A DNA stretch of 64,000 bases from the NCBI RefSeq assembly GCF_035946055.1, contig NZ_CP108364.1:4960001-5024000 (forward strand), given 5' to 3'. A model generated the notes under the pieces. It was not told where the DNA came from and ran no database searches. It saw only the letters and a program-made list of their open reading frames with translations. Position numbers and translations under genes: made by a program. Shown here in pieces: positions 41,808 through 49,829 of this stretch. Source of the stretch: Streptomyces sp. NBC_01341. Its GTDB lineage: Bacteria > Actinomycetota > Actinomycetes > Streptomycetales > Streptomycetaceae. Numbering within the stretch: position 1 is the first letter of the stretch; each line of letters starts with the position of its first letter.

Positions 41808-43432
41808 CCGCGTGCCCCGACGTCAGCGTCATCGTGGCCGTGTACAACACGATGCCCTACCTGACGGAGTGCTTGAACTCCCTGGTGGGGCAGAGCATCG
41901 GGCTGGAACGCCTCGAAGTGATCGCGGTCGACGACGGATCCACGGACGGCAGCAGCGGCGAACTCGACCGGTTCGCCGATCGGTACCCAGGTGTGGTCAC
42001 CGTGTTGCACCAGGCCAACTCGGGTGGCCCGGCCGCCCCCAGCAACCGCGCACTGGACAAGGCCACCGGGCGCTTCGTCTACTTCGTCGGCTCGGACGAC
42101 TACCTCGGCGAAGAGGCCCTGGAACGGCTGGTGGCCTACGCGGACACGCACGAGTCGGACGTCGTCGCCGGCAGGATGGTCGGGGTCAACGGGCGTTACG
42201 TGCACCAGAAGCTGTACGCGGAGAACGCCCCCGACATCAGCCTGTACCACTCCCCTCTGCCGTTCACACTGGCGAACACCAAGCTGTTCAGACGTGACCT
42301 GGTGGAAAAGCATCACCTGCGCTTCCCCGAGGACCTGCCGGTCGGCAGCGACCAGCCGTTCACCATCGAGGCCTGCGTGCGGGCCCGCAGGATCTCCGTA
42401 CTCGCCGACTACACCTGCTACTACGCCGTGAAGCGTGGCGACGCGAGCAACATCACCTACCGGGCCGACCACCTGGCCCGGCTGCGGTGCACCGCGCGGA
42501 TCATGGACCACGTCGCCGGTCTCGTCGCGCCGGGGCCGCGACGGGACGCGATCCTGGCACGCCACTTCGCCTGGGAACTCTCCAAGCTCCTGATGACGGA
42601 CTTCCCGGCACTCGACCTCGGTACCCGGCGGCAGCTCTGCGACGGGCTCTCCGTGCTGCTCGACACGTACTACACGGAGGCGCTGCGCGACGGTACGGGC
42701 GTGAGGCGCCGGGTCCGCTTCGGTCTGGCCGGGCGCGGGGCCGTGGAGGCCCTGAGCAGGACCATCACGGACGAGGCCGCACACGGAGCCCCGCCCTTCC
42801 GGCTGGAAGGCGACCGCGCCTTCGCCGCCTACCCGGGCTTCCGGGACCCCGCGGTCGGCCTGGACGACCGGTACTACGAGGTCCTCGGCGAGACGGTGGC
42901 GGGCCGGCTCGCGGCGGGGACGGAGTTCGAGTCGGCCGGCTGGGAGCAGTCGGGCGCGGGCCTCCGGCTCACCGTGCGGGTGCGGCTCGGAGTCACCGGA
43001 GACGTGTCCTCAGCGGTGGTCGCCCTGGTGCAGGGAGCCATGCCGCAGAGCGCTGACCGGCCCGGCGCCCGCAGGCTGCAGGGGCAGGACGTCCGCCCCC
43101 CGGCACCCGGCGACTTCGCCGTCGAGCCGGCCGCGGACGGACGCGGCACGCAGGTGAGCGCCCGCGTCCCGGTCCCGGCCGTCTCCGCCAGCAAGGGATT
43201 GCGCGTCTACGTCGACGTCGCGGGGTCGACCTACGAGATCCCGGTGCGGACCGAGGGGCGGCCCATGCCGCTGGCCCGCCGGTGGGGCGAGCCCGGTCCC
43301 TACCGCGTCGCGGCGCGTCCGAACACCAAGGGCCGGTTCGTGGTCACGACGGCTCCACTCGTGGAGCCCCGGGGCGTACGGGGTAGCAGGCTGTGGAGTC
43401 TGCTGAGACCGAAGAGGAAGCGAAGCCGATGA
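41804..43432 (+). CDS. GT2-family glycosyltransferase with C-terminal extension (TarS/TarP-like)
   Basis: 542 residues; ATGA overlap with the GT4 gene. The GT-A domain (about 1-230) starts DVSVIVAVYNTMPYLTECL, with VDDGSTDGS for the nucleotide and NSGGPAAPSNRAL followed by VGSDDYLG as the metal motif. The order NSGGPxxP(R/S)N, SDDY, VGVNGR, then LANTKLFRRDLV and GSDQPFTIEA is that of S. aureus TarS/TarP, which add GlcNAc to ribitol-phosphate teichoic acid. The last ~180 residues are beta-rich and may bind the polymer. Two paralogues lie in the second island (52272-53516 and 58325-60352). Family fit is by eye. Confidence 0.86.
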   Translation: MTACPDVSVIVAVYNTMPYLTECLNSLVGQSIGLERLEVIAVDDGSTDGSSGELDRFADRYPGVVTVLHQANSGGPAAPSNRALDKATGRFVYFVGSDDYLGEEALERLVAYADTHESDVVAGRMVGVNGRYVHQKLYAENAPDISLYHSPLPFTLANTKLFRRDLVEKHHLRFPEDLPVGSDQPFTIEACVRARRISVLADYTCYYAVKRGDASNITYRADHLARLRCTARIMDHVAGLVAPGPRRDAILARHFAWELSKLLMTDFPALDLGTRRQLCDGLSVLLDTYYTEALRDGTGVRRRVRFGLAGRGAVEALSRTITDEAAHGAPPFRLEGDRAFAAYPGFRDPAVGLDDRYYEVLGETVAGRLAAGTEFESAGWEQSGAGLRLTVRVRLGVTGDVSSAVVALVQGAMPQSADRPGARRLQGQDVRPPAPGDFAVEPAADGRGTQVSARVPVPAVSASKGLRVYVDVAGSTYEIPVRTEGRPMPLARRWGEPGPYRVAARPNTKGRFVVTTAPLVEPRGVRGSRLWSLLRPKRKRSR

Positions 43433-44712
43433 ACATCTGCGTAGTCGCACTGGGAAAGATCGGGCTCCCGCTCGCCGTGCAGTTCGCCGCCAAGGGCCAC
43501 ACGGTCATCGGCGCGGACGTCGACGAGGAGGTCGTGGGCCTGGTGAACGCGGCGACCGAGCCGTTCCCCGGCGAGCACGACCTGGACGTCAAGCTCAAGG
43601 AGGCGGTCGGCGCGGGCCTGCTCTCCGCGACGACGGACACCACGGCCGCGGTCGCGGCGTCCGACGCCGTCGTGATCGTCGTCCCGCTCTTCGTGGACGG
43701 CGAGGGCACCCCGGACTTCGGCTGGATGGACGCGGCGACGAAGGCCGTCGCCGCGGGCCTGCGCCCCGGCACGCTCGTCAGCTACGAGACCACCCTGCCG
43801 GTCGGCACCACCCGTAACCGCTGGGCTCCGATGCTCGCGGAGGGATCCGGCCTCACACCCGGACGCGACTTCCCCCTCGTCTTCTCCCCGGAGCGGGTCC
43901 TGACCGGCCGCGTCTTCGCCGACCTGCGCCGCTACCCCAAGCTGGTCGGCGGCATCGACGAGGCGTCGACGCTGCGCGGCACCGAGTTCTACGAGGCCGC
44001 GCTCGACTTCGACGAGCGCGACGACCTGCCCCGCCCCAACGGCGTCTGGAACCTCGGTACGTCGGAGGCCGCCGAACTGGCGAAGCTCGCCGAGACCACC
44101 TACCGGGACGTCAACATCGGTCTGGCCAACCAGTTCGCCCGCTTCGCCGACCTGCACGACATCGACGTCGAGCAGGTCATCGACGCGTGCAACAGCCAGC
44201 CCTACAGTCATATTCATCGGCCCGGAATCGCCGTCGGCGGCCACTGCATCCCGGTCTACCCGCGGATGTACCTGTGGAACGACCCCGATGCCACCGTCGT
44301 CCGGGCGGCCCGCGAGGCCAACGCGGCGATGCCCGGTTACGCCGTCGACCTGCTGGCCGCCGCCTACGGCGACCTGCACGGCGTCGGCGTCCTCGTGCTG
44401 GGCGCCGCCTACCGCGGCGGCGTCAAGGAGACCGCGTTCTCCGGTGTCTTCGGTGTGGTCGAGGCGCTGCGGGAGCGTGGAGCGGTGCCGTTCGTCTCGG
44501 ACCCCCTGTACAGCCCCGAGGAACTGAAGGCCCAGGGGCTGGTCCCGCACGAGAACCAGGCCGTCACCGCGGCGATCCTCCAGACCGACCACCCCGAGTA
44601 CCGCGAGTTGTCCGCGGACACCCTGCCCGACGTCCGCGTCCTCGTCGACGGCCGCCGTACGACGGACCCGGCCCGATGGGCGGGCGTGCGCCGGGTCGTC
44701 ATCGGCGGCTGA
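43429..44712 (+). CDS. UDP-sugar 6-dehydrogenase (UDP-GlcNAc/UDP-ManNAc/UDP-Glc type)
   Basis: 427 residues; ATGA overlap with the GT2 gene. The N-terminal NAD-binding domain begins NICVVALGKIGLPLAVQFA. Next come ETTLPVGTTRN, FSPERVLTG and the conserved K/N region NLGTSEAAELAKLAETTYRD. The catalytic Cys is in VGGHCIPVYP. The GGHCIPVYP form is more like UDP-N-acetyl-hexosamine dehydrogenases (WecC/WbpA) than the GGxCxPKD form of UDP-glucose dehydrogenase. The enzyme makes a UDP-uronic acid with two NAD. It ends the five-gene chain and faces the convergent acetyltransferase gene 58 nt away. Confidence 0.88.
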   Translation: MNICVVALGKIGLPLAVQFAAKGHTVIGADVDEEVVGLVNAATEPFPGEHDLDVKLKEAVGAGLLSATTDTTAAVAASDAVVIVVPLFVDGEGTPDFGWMDAATKAVAAGLRPGTLVSYETTLPVGTTRNRWAPMLAEGSGLTPGRDFPLVFSPERVLTGRVFADLRRYPKLVGGIDEASTLRGTEFYEAALDFDERDDLPRPNGVWNLGTSEAAELAKLAETTYRDVNIGLANQFARFADLHDIDVEQVIDACNSQPYSHIHRPGIAVGGHCIPVYPRMYLWNDPDATVVRAAREANAAMPGYAVDLLAAAYGDLHGVGVLVLGAAYRGGVKETAFSGVFGVVEALRERGAVPFVSDPLYSPEELKAQGLVPHENQAVTAAILQTDHPEYRELSADTLPDVRVLVDGRRTTDPARWAGVRRVVIGG

Positions 44713-44770
44713 CCGGCGGGCCGGCCGCGGCGCGGCCCCGGCGGGGCGGATCCGGCACGCGCCTCCCGCG

Positions 44771-45382
44771 TCAGAGTGCCAGGGGGGCACGCTCCGTGAG
44801 CACCCCGTCGGTCTCGTCGTGCAGTGCGCCGGTCCTCGGACACTCCCAGACGCCCGGTTCGTCCGGCCGCTCGGCCAGCTTCACGCCACTGCGCCCCACC
44901 CAGCCGATCCGGCGGGCCGGCACGCCCACGACCAGCCCGAAGTCCGGGACGTCGCCGGTCACCACGGCGCCCGCCGCGACCATGGCCCAGCGGCCGATCC
45001 GTACGGGTGCGACGCACACGGACCGTGCGCCGAGCGAGGCGCCCTCGGCCACCGTCACGCCCACCGGCTCCCAGTCGCCCCCGCGCTTCTGCCTGCCCTC
45101 GGGATCGACGGAGCGCGGGTTGCGGTCGTTGGTGAGGACCACGGCGGGGCCGACGAAGACACCGTCACCGAGCTCGGCGGGCTCGTACACCAGGGCGTAG
45201 TTCTGCAGCTTGACGTTGTTGCCGATCCGGACGTCCGTTCCCACGTACGCCCCGCGGCCGATCACGCAGCCCTCGCCGAGCCTGGCGCCCTCACGGATCT
45301 GGGCGAGCTCCCAGACGCTGCTGCCGTCCCCGATCTCGGCACTCTCGTCGACCTGTGCGGTGGGCTGGACCGTGTAGTTCAC
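44771..45382 (-). CDS. Left-handed beta-helix N-acetyltransferase, WbpD/WlbB-like
   Basis: 203 residues from GTG 45382, chosen because GAAAGG lies 8 nt upstream; a longer frame back to 45496 adds an unconserved Arg-rich segment. The chain is hexapeptide repeats (DESAEIGDGSSVWELAQI, GARLGEGCVIGRGAYVG and others). VKLQNYALVYEPAELGDG, then VFVGPAVVLTNDRNPRS and VPARRIGWVGRSG, line up with WbpD/WlbB, which acetylates the 3-amino group of UDP-GlcNAc3NA. Acetyl-CoA is the donor. Transcribed toward the operon that would make its substrate, it completes the four-enzyme set. Other sugar O- or N-acetyltransferases share the fold, so the position of acetylation is inferred. Confidence 0.85.
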   Translation of the reverse strand: MNYTVQPTAQVDESAEIGDGSSVWELAQIREGARLGEGCVIGRGAYVGTDVRIGNNVKLQNYALVYEPAELGDGVFVGPAVVLTNDRNPRSVDPEGRQKRGGDWEPVGVTVAEGASLGARSVCVAPVRIGRWAMVAAGAVVTGDVPDFGLVVGVPARRIGWVGRSGVKLAERPDEPGVWECPRTGALHDETDGVLTERAPLAL

Positions 45383-45740
45383 CTGCGGCACCTTTCGGGG
45401 AGCGGAACAGGACAAAGCGTACGGTCGCTCGCCCGTGCGCTCCGCGACCTCCCGCCGTGCGGGCGGAACGAGTTGCTCCGTCTGCCGTGGAATCACGCGC
45501 GGGACGACCGTTCGCGGCGCCCGTTCGGACGGAGGCGGCGGGGGAGAGCCGGTTTGACCCCCCGGGGTCCGCCCCGTAATCTTGACCCTCGGCGTGTTTC
45601 TGTGCGCCTACCCCCTGAGCACATCCCTCCCGGTGATCCGTCCCCGGGGGAGGCCGCTCATCCTTCCGGACTGTCGTGGGCTCCGGCCTGCGCGGGCGGC
45701 TGGCATCAGGGGATCCGTTCCGAGTGAGAGAGAGATCCGC
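45383..45740. other. 358-nt gap: divergent promoters and rplU leader
   Basis: Apart from the rplU promoter below, the transcribed leader before rplU is about 150 nt. Such a length could hold an autoregulatory site for ribosomal protein L21, but I could not fold a convincing one by eye. Confidence 0.5.
45554..45582 (+). promoter_or_regulatory. Vegetative (HrdB-type) promoter for rplU-rpmA
   Basis: TTGACC (45554-45559), a 17-nt spacer and TAATCT (45577-45582) make the best sigma-70-type promoter in the window. Transcription would start near 45589. Confidence 0.65.
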
Positions 45741-46061
45741 GTGTACGCCATCGTGCGCAGCGGTGGTCGCCAGCACAAGGTTGCTGTCGGCGACATCGTT
45801 GAGGTTGACAAGATTTCCACCGCCAAGGTTGGCGACACGGTCGAGCTCTCGACCCTGCTCGTTGTCGACGGTGACGCCGTGACCAGCGACCCGTGGGTGC
45901 TGGACGGCATCAAGGTCCAGGCCGAGATCGTGGACCACCACAAGGGCGCGAAGATCGACATCCTTCGCTACAAGAACAAGACGGGTTACCGCCGTCGCCA
46001 GGGTCACCGCCAGCAGTACACGGCGATCAAGGTCACCGGTATCCCCGCGGCTGCGAAGTAA
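45741..46061 (+). CDS. rplU: 50S ribosomal protein L21
   Basis: 106 residues from GTG 45741, with a GAGAGAGA purine run upstream. The protein begins MYAIVRSGGRQHKVAVGD, the L21 signature, and ends with the rRNA-binding YKNKTGYRRRQGHRQQYT segment and a short tail. It is a 23S rRNA-binding protein needed early in 50S assembly. rpmA (L27) follows after 14 nt and obgE after that, a near-universal bacterial order. The usual neighbour on the left is rne, here displaced by the 7-kb sugar island. Confidence 0.97.
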   Translation: MYAIVRSGGRQHKVAVGDIVEVDKISTAKVGDTVELSTLLVVDGDAVTSDPWVLDGIKVQAEIVDHHKGAKIDILRYKNKTGYRRRQGHRQQYTAIKVTGIPAAAK

Positions 46062-46075
46062 GGGACTGAGGAGAC

Positions 46076-46333
46076 ATGGCACACAAGAAGGGCGCATCGT
46101 CCACTCGGAACGGGCGCGATTCCAATGCTCAGCGGCTCGGCGTGAAGCGCTTCGGCGGTCAGGCCGTCAACGCCGGTGAGATCCTGGTCCGCCAGCGCGG
46201 CACCCACTTCCACCCGGGCACGGGCGTCGGCCGTGGCGGCGACGACACGCTGTTCGCGCTGACCGCCGGTGCGGTGGAGTTCGGTACGCACCGTGGCCGC
46301 AAGGTCGTGAACATCGTTCCCGTCGCCGCCTGA
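46076..46333 (+). CDS. rpmA: 50S ribosomal protein L27
   Basis: 85 residues from ATG 46076, with a TGAGGAG ribosome site. AHKKGASSTRNGRDSNAQRLG is the conserved N-terminus that reaches the peptidyl-transferase centre; it starts straight after Met, with no cleavable prepeptide of the Firmicute kind. GEILVRQRGTHFHPG is also diagnostic. It is co-transcribed with rplU. Confidence 0.97.
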   Translation: MAHKKGASSTRNGRDSNAQRLGVKRFGGQAVNAGEILVRQRGTHFHPGTGVGRGGDDTLFALTAGAVEFGTHRGRKVVNIVPVAA

Positions 46334-46364
46334 GTCTGGCGACGACCGAACGACACAGCACCTT

Positions 46365-46417
46365 CCGAGGGCGGATCTCAGCTTTCCCGGTATGCGGGGA
46401 AGCGGGTCCGCCCTCGG
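46365..46417 (+). terminator. Hairpin (terminator or attenuator) between rpmA and obgE
   Basis: CCGAGGGCGGA (46365-46375) pairs with TCCGCCCTCGG (46407-46417). The loop contains a second stem (CTTTCCC with GGGGAAG). A run of eight T lies 27 nt further on (46444-46451). Confidence 0.75.
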
Positions 46418-46476
46418 CGCGTTACGACTAGAGACATTCCGTATTTTTTTTCCCGCTGTACCTGGAGGCACCAACC

Positions 46477-47913
46477 ATGACCACCTTCGTGGACCGCGTC
46501 GAGCTGCATGCCGCCGCGGGTAACGGAGGCCACGGCGTGGCCTCCGTGCACCGTGAGAAGTTCAAGCCGCTCGGTGGTCCCGACGGGGGCAACGGCGGAC
46601 GCGGCGGCGACGTGATCCTCGTCGTCGAGCAGTCCGTCACCACTCTGCTCGACTACCACCACCACCCTCACCGCAAGGCCACGAACGGCCAGCCGGGCGC
46701 GGGTGACAACCGCTCCGGCAAGGACGGCCAGGACCTCGTCCTGCCCGTCCCGGACGGCACCGTCGTCCTCGACAAGGCCGGCAACGTCCTGGCCGACCTC
46801 GTCGGTCAGGGCACCACCTTCGTCGCCGGCCAGGGTGGCCGCGGTGGGCTCGGCAACGCCGCGCTGGCGTCCGCCCGTCGCAAGGCGCCCGGCTTCGCTC
46901 TGCTCGGTGAGCCGGGCGAGAGCCGGGACATCGTCCTCGAGCTCAAGACCGTCGCCGACGTGGCCCTCGTCGGCTACCCGAGCGCGGGCAAGTCCTCGCT
47001 GATCTCCGTGCTCTCCGCGGCCAAGCCGAAGATCGCGGACTACCCGTTCACGACGCTCGTCCCCAACCTGGGCGTCGTCACCGCGGGCTCGACCGTATAC
47101 ACCATCGCCGACGTCCCGGGTCTCATTCCGGGCGCCAGCCAGGGCAAGGGCCTCGGCCTCGAGTTCCTGCGGCACGTCGAGCGCTGCTCCGTCCTCGTGC
47201 ACGTCCTGGACACCGCGACGCTCGAGTCGGACCGCGACCCCGTCTCCGATCTCGACATGATCGAGGAGGAGCTCCGGCTGTACGGCGGTCTCGAGAACCG
47301 GCCGCGCATCGTCGCGCTCAACAAGGTCGACATCCCGGACGGGCAGGATCTCGCCGACATGATCCGTCCCGACCTGGAGGCACGCGGCTACCGCGTCTTC
47401 GAGGTCTCGGCGATCGCTCACAAGGGCCTCAACGACCTCAGTTACGCCCTTGCCGGGATCATCGCCGAGGCGCGGGCCACGCAGCCGAAGGAGGAGTCGA
47501 CCCGGATCGTCATCCGTCCCAAGGCCGTCGACGACGCGGGCTTCACGGTCACCCTGGACGAGGACGGCATCTATCGCGTGCGCGGCGAGAAGCCCGAGCG
47601 CTGGATCCGCCAGACCGACTTCAACAACGACGAGGCCGTCGGCTACCTCGCCGACCGGCTCAACCGCCTCGGTGTCGAGGACGCGCTCCGCAAGGCCGGC
47701 GCCCAGGCCGGCGACGGCGTCGCCATCGGTGCCGAGGAGAACTCGGTCGTCTTCGACTGGGAGCCGACCATGGCCGCCGGCGCCGAGATGCTGGGACGAC
47801 GCGGTGAGGACCACCGTCTCGAGGCCCCGCGTCCCGCAGCGCAGCGGCGTCGTGACCGTGACTCCGAGCGTGACGACGCGCAGCGCGAGTACGACGAGTT
47901 CGACCCCTTCTAG
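46477..47913 (+). CDS. obgE: GTPase Obg/CgtA
   Basis: 478 residues from ATG 46477; GGAGG is 8 nt upstream. The Gly-rich Obg fold (about 1-158) has GGNGGRGGDVILV and GGRGGLGNAAL. The G domain has G1 GYPSAGKSS, G2 around YPFTTLVPNLG, G3 DVPGLI and G4 NKVD. The C-terminal OCT domain (about 345-430) begins RIVIRPKAVDDAGF, followed by an Arg/Asp-rich tail. Obg works in late 50S assembly and stress response; in Streptomyces it also affects aerial mycelium formation. In many actinobacteria proB-proA come next, but here 15.8 kb of polysaccharide genes intervene. Confidence 0.96.
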   Translation: MTTFVDRVELHAAAGNGGHGVASVHREKFKPLGGPDGGNGGRGGDVILVVEQSVTTLLDYHHHPHRKATNGQPGAGDNRSGKDGQDLVLPVPDGTVVLDKAGNVLADLVGQGTTFVAGQGGRGGLGNAALASARRKAPGFALLGEPGESRDIVLELKTVADVALVGYPSAGKSSLISVLSAAKPKIADYPFTTLVPNLGVVTAGSTVYTIADVPGLIPGASQGKGLGLEFLRHVERCSVLVHVLDTATLESDRDPVSDLDMIEEELRLYGGLENRPRIVALNKVDIPDGQDLADMIRPDLEARGYRVFEVSAIAHKGLNDLSYALAGIIAEARATQPKEESTRIVIRPKAVDDAGFTVTLDEDGIYRVRGEKPERWIRQTDFNNDEAVGYLADRLNRLGVEDALRKAGAQAGDGVAIGAEENSVVFDWEPTMAAGAEMLGRRGEDHRLEAPRPAAQRRRDRDSERDDAQREYDEFDPF

Positions 47914-47923
47914 GCCCGGGCAC

Positions 47924-47952
47924 GGGGCGTCCCCGCACTGCGGGGACGCCCC
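47924..47952 (+). terminator. Terminator after obgE
   Basis: GGGGCGTCCCCGC (47924-47936) pairs with GCGGGGACGCCCC (47940-47952), loop ACT, 10 nt after the stop. Confidence 0.88.
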
Positions 47953-48192
47953 CGGATTCACCGAGAACCGCCAGGTGACGAGCCTGCGGCGACCGCTCAT
48001 GTGCAGATTGCGTCACACATCTGTGGAGTCCGTCACTGCGGGCCCGGGCGTCGCGGAGGCCAATGTGCCTGGCCAGGCAGTGAACTGCGGGTTTCCCAGG
48101 GGCAAGCACCGGTAAACGTCCGCCTTGCGAGACGGTCGCGGAGAGTGCGACCATCACACAGTTCCCCCCTGTCATCGCAAGGTAGGTCGTCT

Positions 48193-49692
48193 GTGTCTGT
48201 GCCGCATGAAGCCAAGCCCCGGACCACAGCGGTCGTGCTCGCCGGTGGGACCGGTCAACGTGTGGGGCTGTCGATCCCCAAGCAGCTGCTGAAGATCGCC
48301 GGTAAGGCAGTCATCGAGCACACGCTGACCATCTTCGAGAACGCCGAGGGCATCGACGATGTCATCGTGCTGATGGCGCCGGGCTTCGTGCCCGACGTCG
48401 AGAAGATCGTCGCCAAGGCCGGGCTGACCAAGGTCGTCAAGGTCATCGAGGGTGGCAGCACCAGGAACGAGACCACCGAGCGTGCCATCGCGGCCCTCGG
48501 GGAAGGGCTCGCCGACGGTGAGGACCGCAACGTCCTGTTCCACGACGCGGTCCGCCCGCTCCTGTCGCAGCGCGTCATCAAGGACTGCGTCGACGCCCTC
48601 GACCGCTACCAGGCCGTCGACGTCGCCATCCCGTCCGCCGACACCATCATCGTGACCCGCACCCACGGCGAGGACGGCGAGTTCATCACCGACGTCCCGG
48701 ACCGGTCCCGGCTGCGCCGCGGCCAGACCCCGCAGGCCTTCAAGCTGTCCACCATCCGCAAGGCGTACGCCGTCGCGGCCGGTGACCCGAACTTCCAGGC
48801 CACCGACGACTGTTCGGTCGTCCTGCGGTACCTCCCCGACGTGCCCATCTACGTGGTCGCGGGCGACGAGTACAACATGAAGGTGACGCAGCCGGTCGAC
48901 GTCTTCATCACCGACAAGCTGTTCCAGCTCGCCTCGACCGCCGCCCCGCGCCAGGCAGACGAGGCCGCCTACCGCCAGCTGCTCTCGGGCAAGACCCTGG
49001 TCGTCTTCGGCGGCTCGTACGGCATCGGTGCCGACATCGCCACGCTGGCCGAGCAGTACGGTGCCACCGTCTACGCACTGGGCCGCTCCACCACGGGTAC
49101 GCACGTCGAGAACCCGGAGCACATCGACGACGCGCTGTCGAAGGCGTACGCCGAGACCGGCCGCATCGACTACGTCATCAACACCGCGGGCGTCCTGCGC
49201 ATCGGCAAGCTGGCCGAGACGGACCCGGCGACGATCCAGGAAGCGCTGAACGTCAACTACCTGGCGCCGGTGCAGATCGCGCGCGCCTCGTACAAGTACC
49301 TGGCGGAGACGCAGGGGCAGTTGCTCCTGTACACCTCCAGCAGCTACACCCGGGGCCGTGCCGAGTACAGCCTCTACTCCTCCACCAAGGCCGCGATGGT
49401 GAACCTCACCCAGGCGCTGGCCGACGAGTGGGCAGGCGAGGGTGTCAGGGTCAACTGTGTGAACCCGGAGCGCACCGCCACCCCCATGAGGACCAAGGCG
49501 TTCGGCCAGGAGCCGGAGGGTTCGCTGCTCTCCTCCGAGGCCGTCGCGCGCACCTCGCTCGACGTCCTCCTGTCCGCGATGACGGGTCACGTCATCGACG
49601 TACGTCAGCAGGATCCGACGCGTGATGTCACCGAGGCTTCGGGATTCGAGCAGGCCCTGGCCTCGGTACTGGACCGTCAAGAAGATGTGTAA
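48193..49692 (+). CDS. Bifunctional cytidylyltransferase/SDR reductase (CDP-ribitol synthase type)
   Basis: 499 residues from GTG 48193 with GGTAGG 6 nt upstream; GTG 48199 is an alternative. The N-terminal IspD/TarI-like domain (about 10-245) has the nucleotide loop VVLAGGTGQRVGLSIPKQLL and HDAVRPL plus RRGQTPQAF. The C-terminal short-chain dehydrogenase domain (about 265-495) has GGSYGIG (273-279), NTAG, and the Ser/Tyr395/Lys399 triad in SSSYTRGRAEYSLYSSTK. H. influenzae Acs1/Bcs1 has this fusion and turns ribulose 5-phosphate into CDP-ribitol by reduction and CTP transfer. Standing directly before a TagF/TarL-like polymerase supports that role. MEP-pathway IspD is excluded by the reductase and context. 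Confidence 0.9.
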   Translation: MSVPHEAKPRTTAVVLAGGTGQRVGLSIPKQLLKIAGKAVIEHTLTIFENAEGIDDVIVLMAPGFVPDVEKIVAKAGLTKVVKVIEGGSTRNETTERAIAALGEGLADGEDRNVLFHDAVRPLLSQRVIKDCVDALDRYQAVDVAIPSADTIIVTRTHGEDGEFITDVPDRSRLRRGQTPQAFKLSTIRKAYAVAAGDPNFQATDDCSVVLRYLPDVPIYVVAGDEYNMKVTQPVDVFITDKLFQLASTAAPRQADEAAYRQLLSGKTLVVFGGSYGIGADIATLAEQYGATVYALGRSTTGTHVENPEHIDDALSKAYAETGRIDYVINTAGVLRIGKLAETDPATIQEALNVNYLAPVQIARASYKYLAETQGQLLLYTSSSYTRGRAEYSLYSSTKAAMVNLTQALADEWAGEGVRVNCVNPERTATPMRTKAFGQEPEGSLLSSEAVARTSLDVLLSAMTGHVIDVRQQDPTRDVTEASGFEQALASVLDRQEDV

Positions 49693-49716
49693 TAATTCTT
49701 GACAATTGCTTTTTTA

Positions 49717-49758
49717 ACGGGCCCCTGTAATCGCTGAAAGGTGATTCCAGGGGCCCGT
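49717..49758 (+). terminator. Terminator after the CDP-ribitol synthase-type gene
   Basis: ACGGGCCCCTG (49717-49727) pairs with CAGGGGCCCGT (49748-49758); the 20-nt loop can pair further. A T-rich patch precedes it. Confidence 0.8.
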
Positions 49759-49829
49759 ATGCGTGAAGCCGCATCTTCACATTTCCCTCAATACGTGAAA
49801 CAACCGGCACCCCCTGGAGCAGGTTCTTC

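Noticed and set aside
44713..44770. Terminator between the UDP-sugar dehydrogenase and acetyltransferase genes
   Set aside because: Only weak, interrupted GC pairing (GGGCCG with CGGCCC) is seen, not clearly above background for this GC content.
47953..48192. Possible riboswitch in the 240-nt leader of the CDP-ribitol synthase-type gene
   Set aside because: A small GGTCGC/GCGACC hairpin and a CACA-N4-TGTG repeat are visible, but I could not match any known riboswitch consensus such as ydaO or other metabolite motifs.
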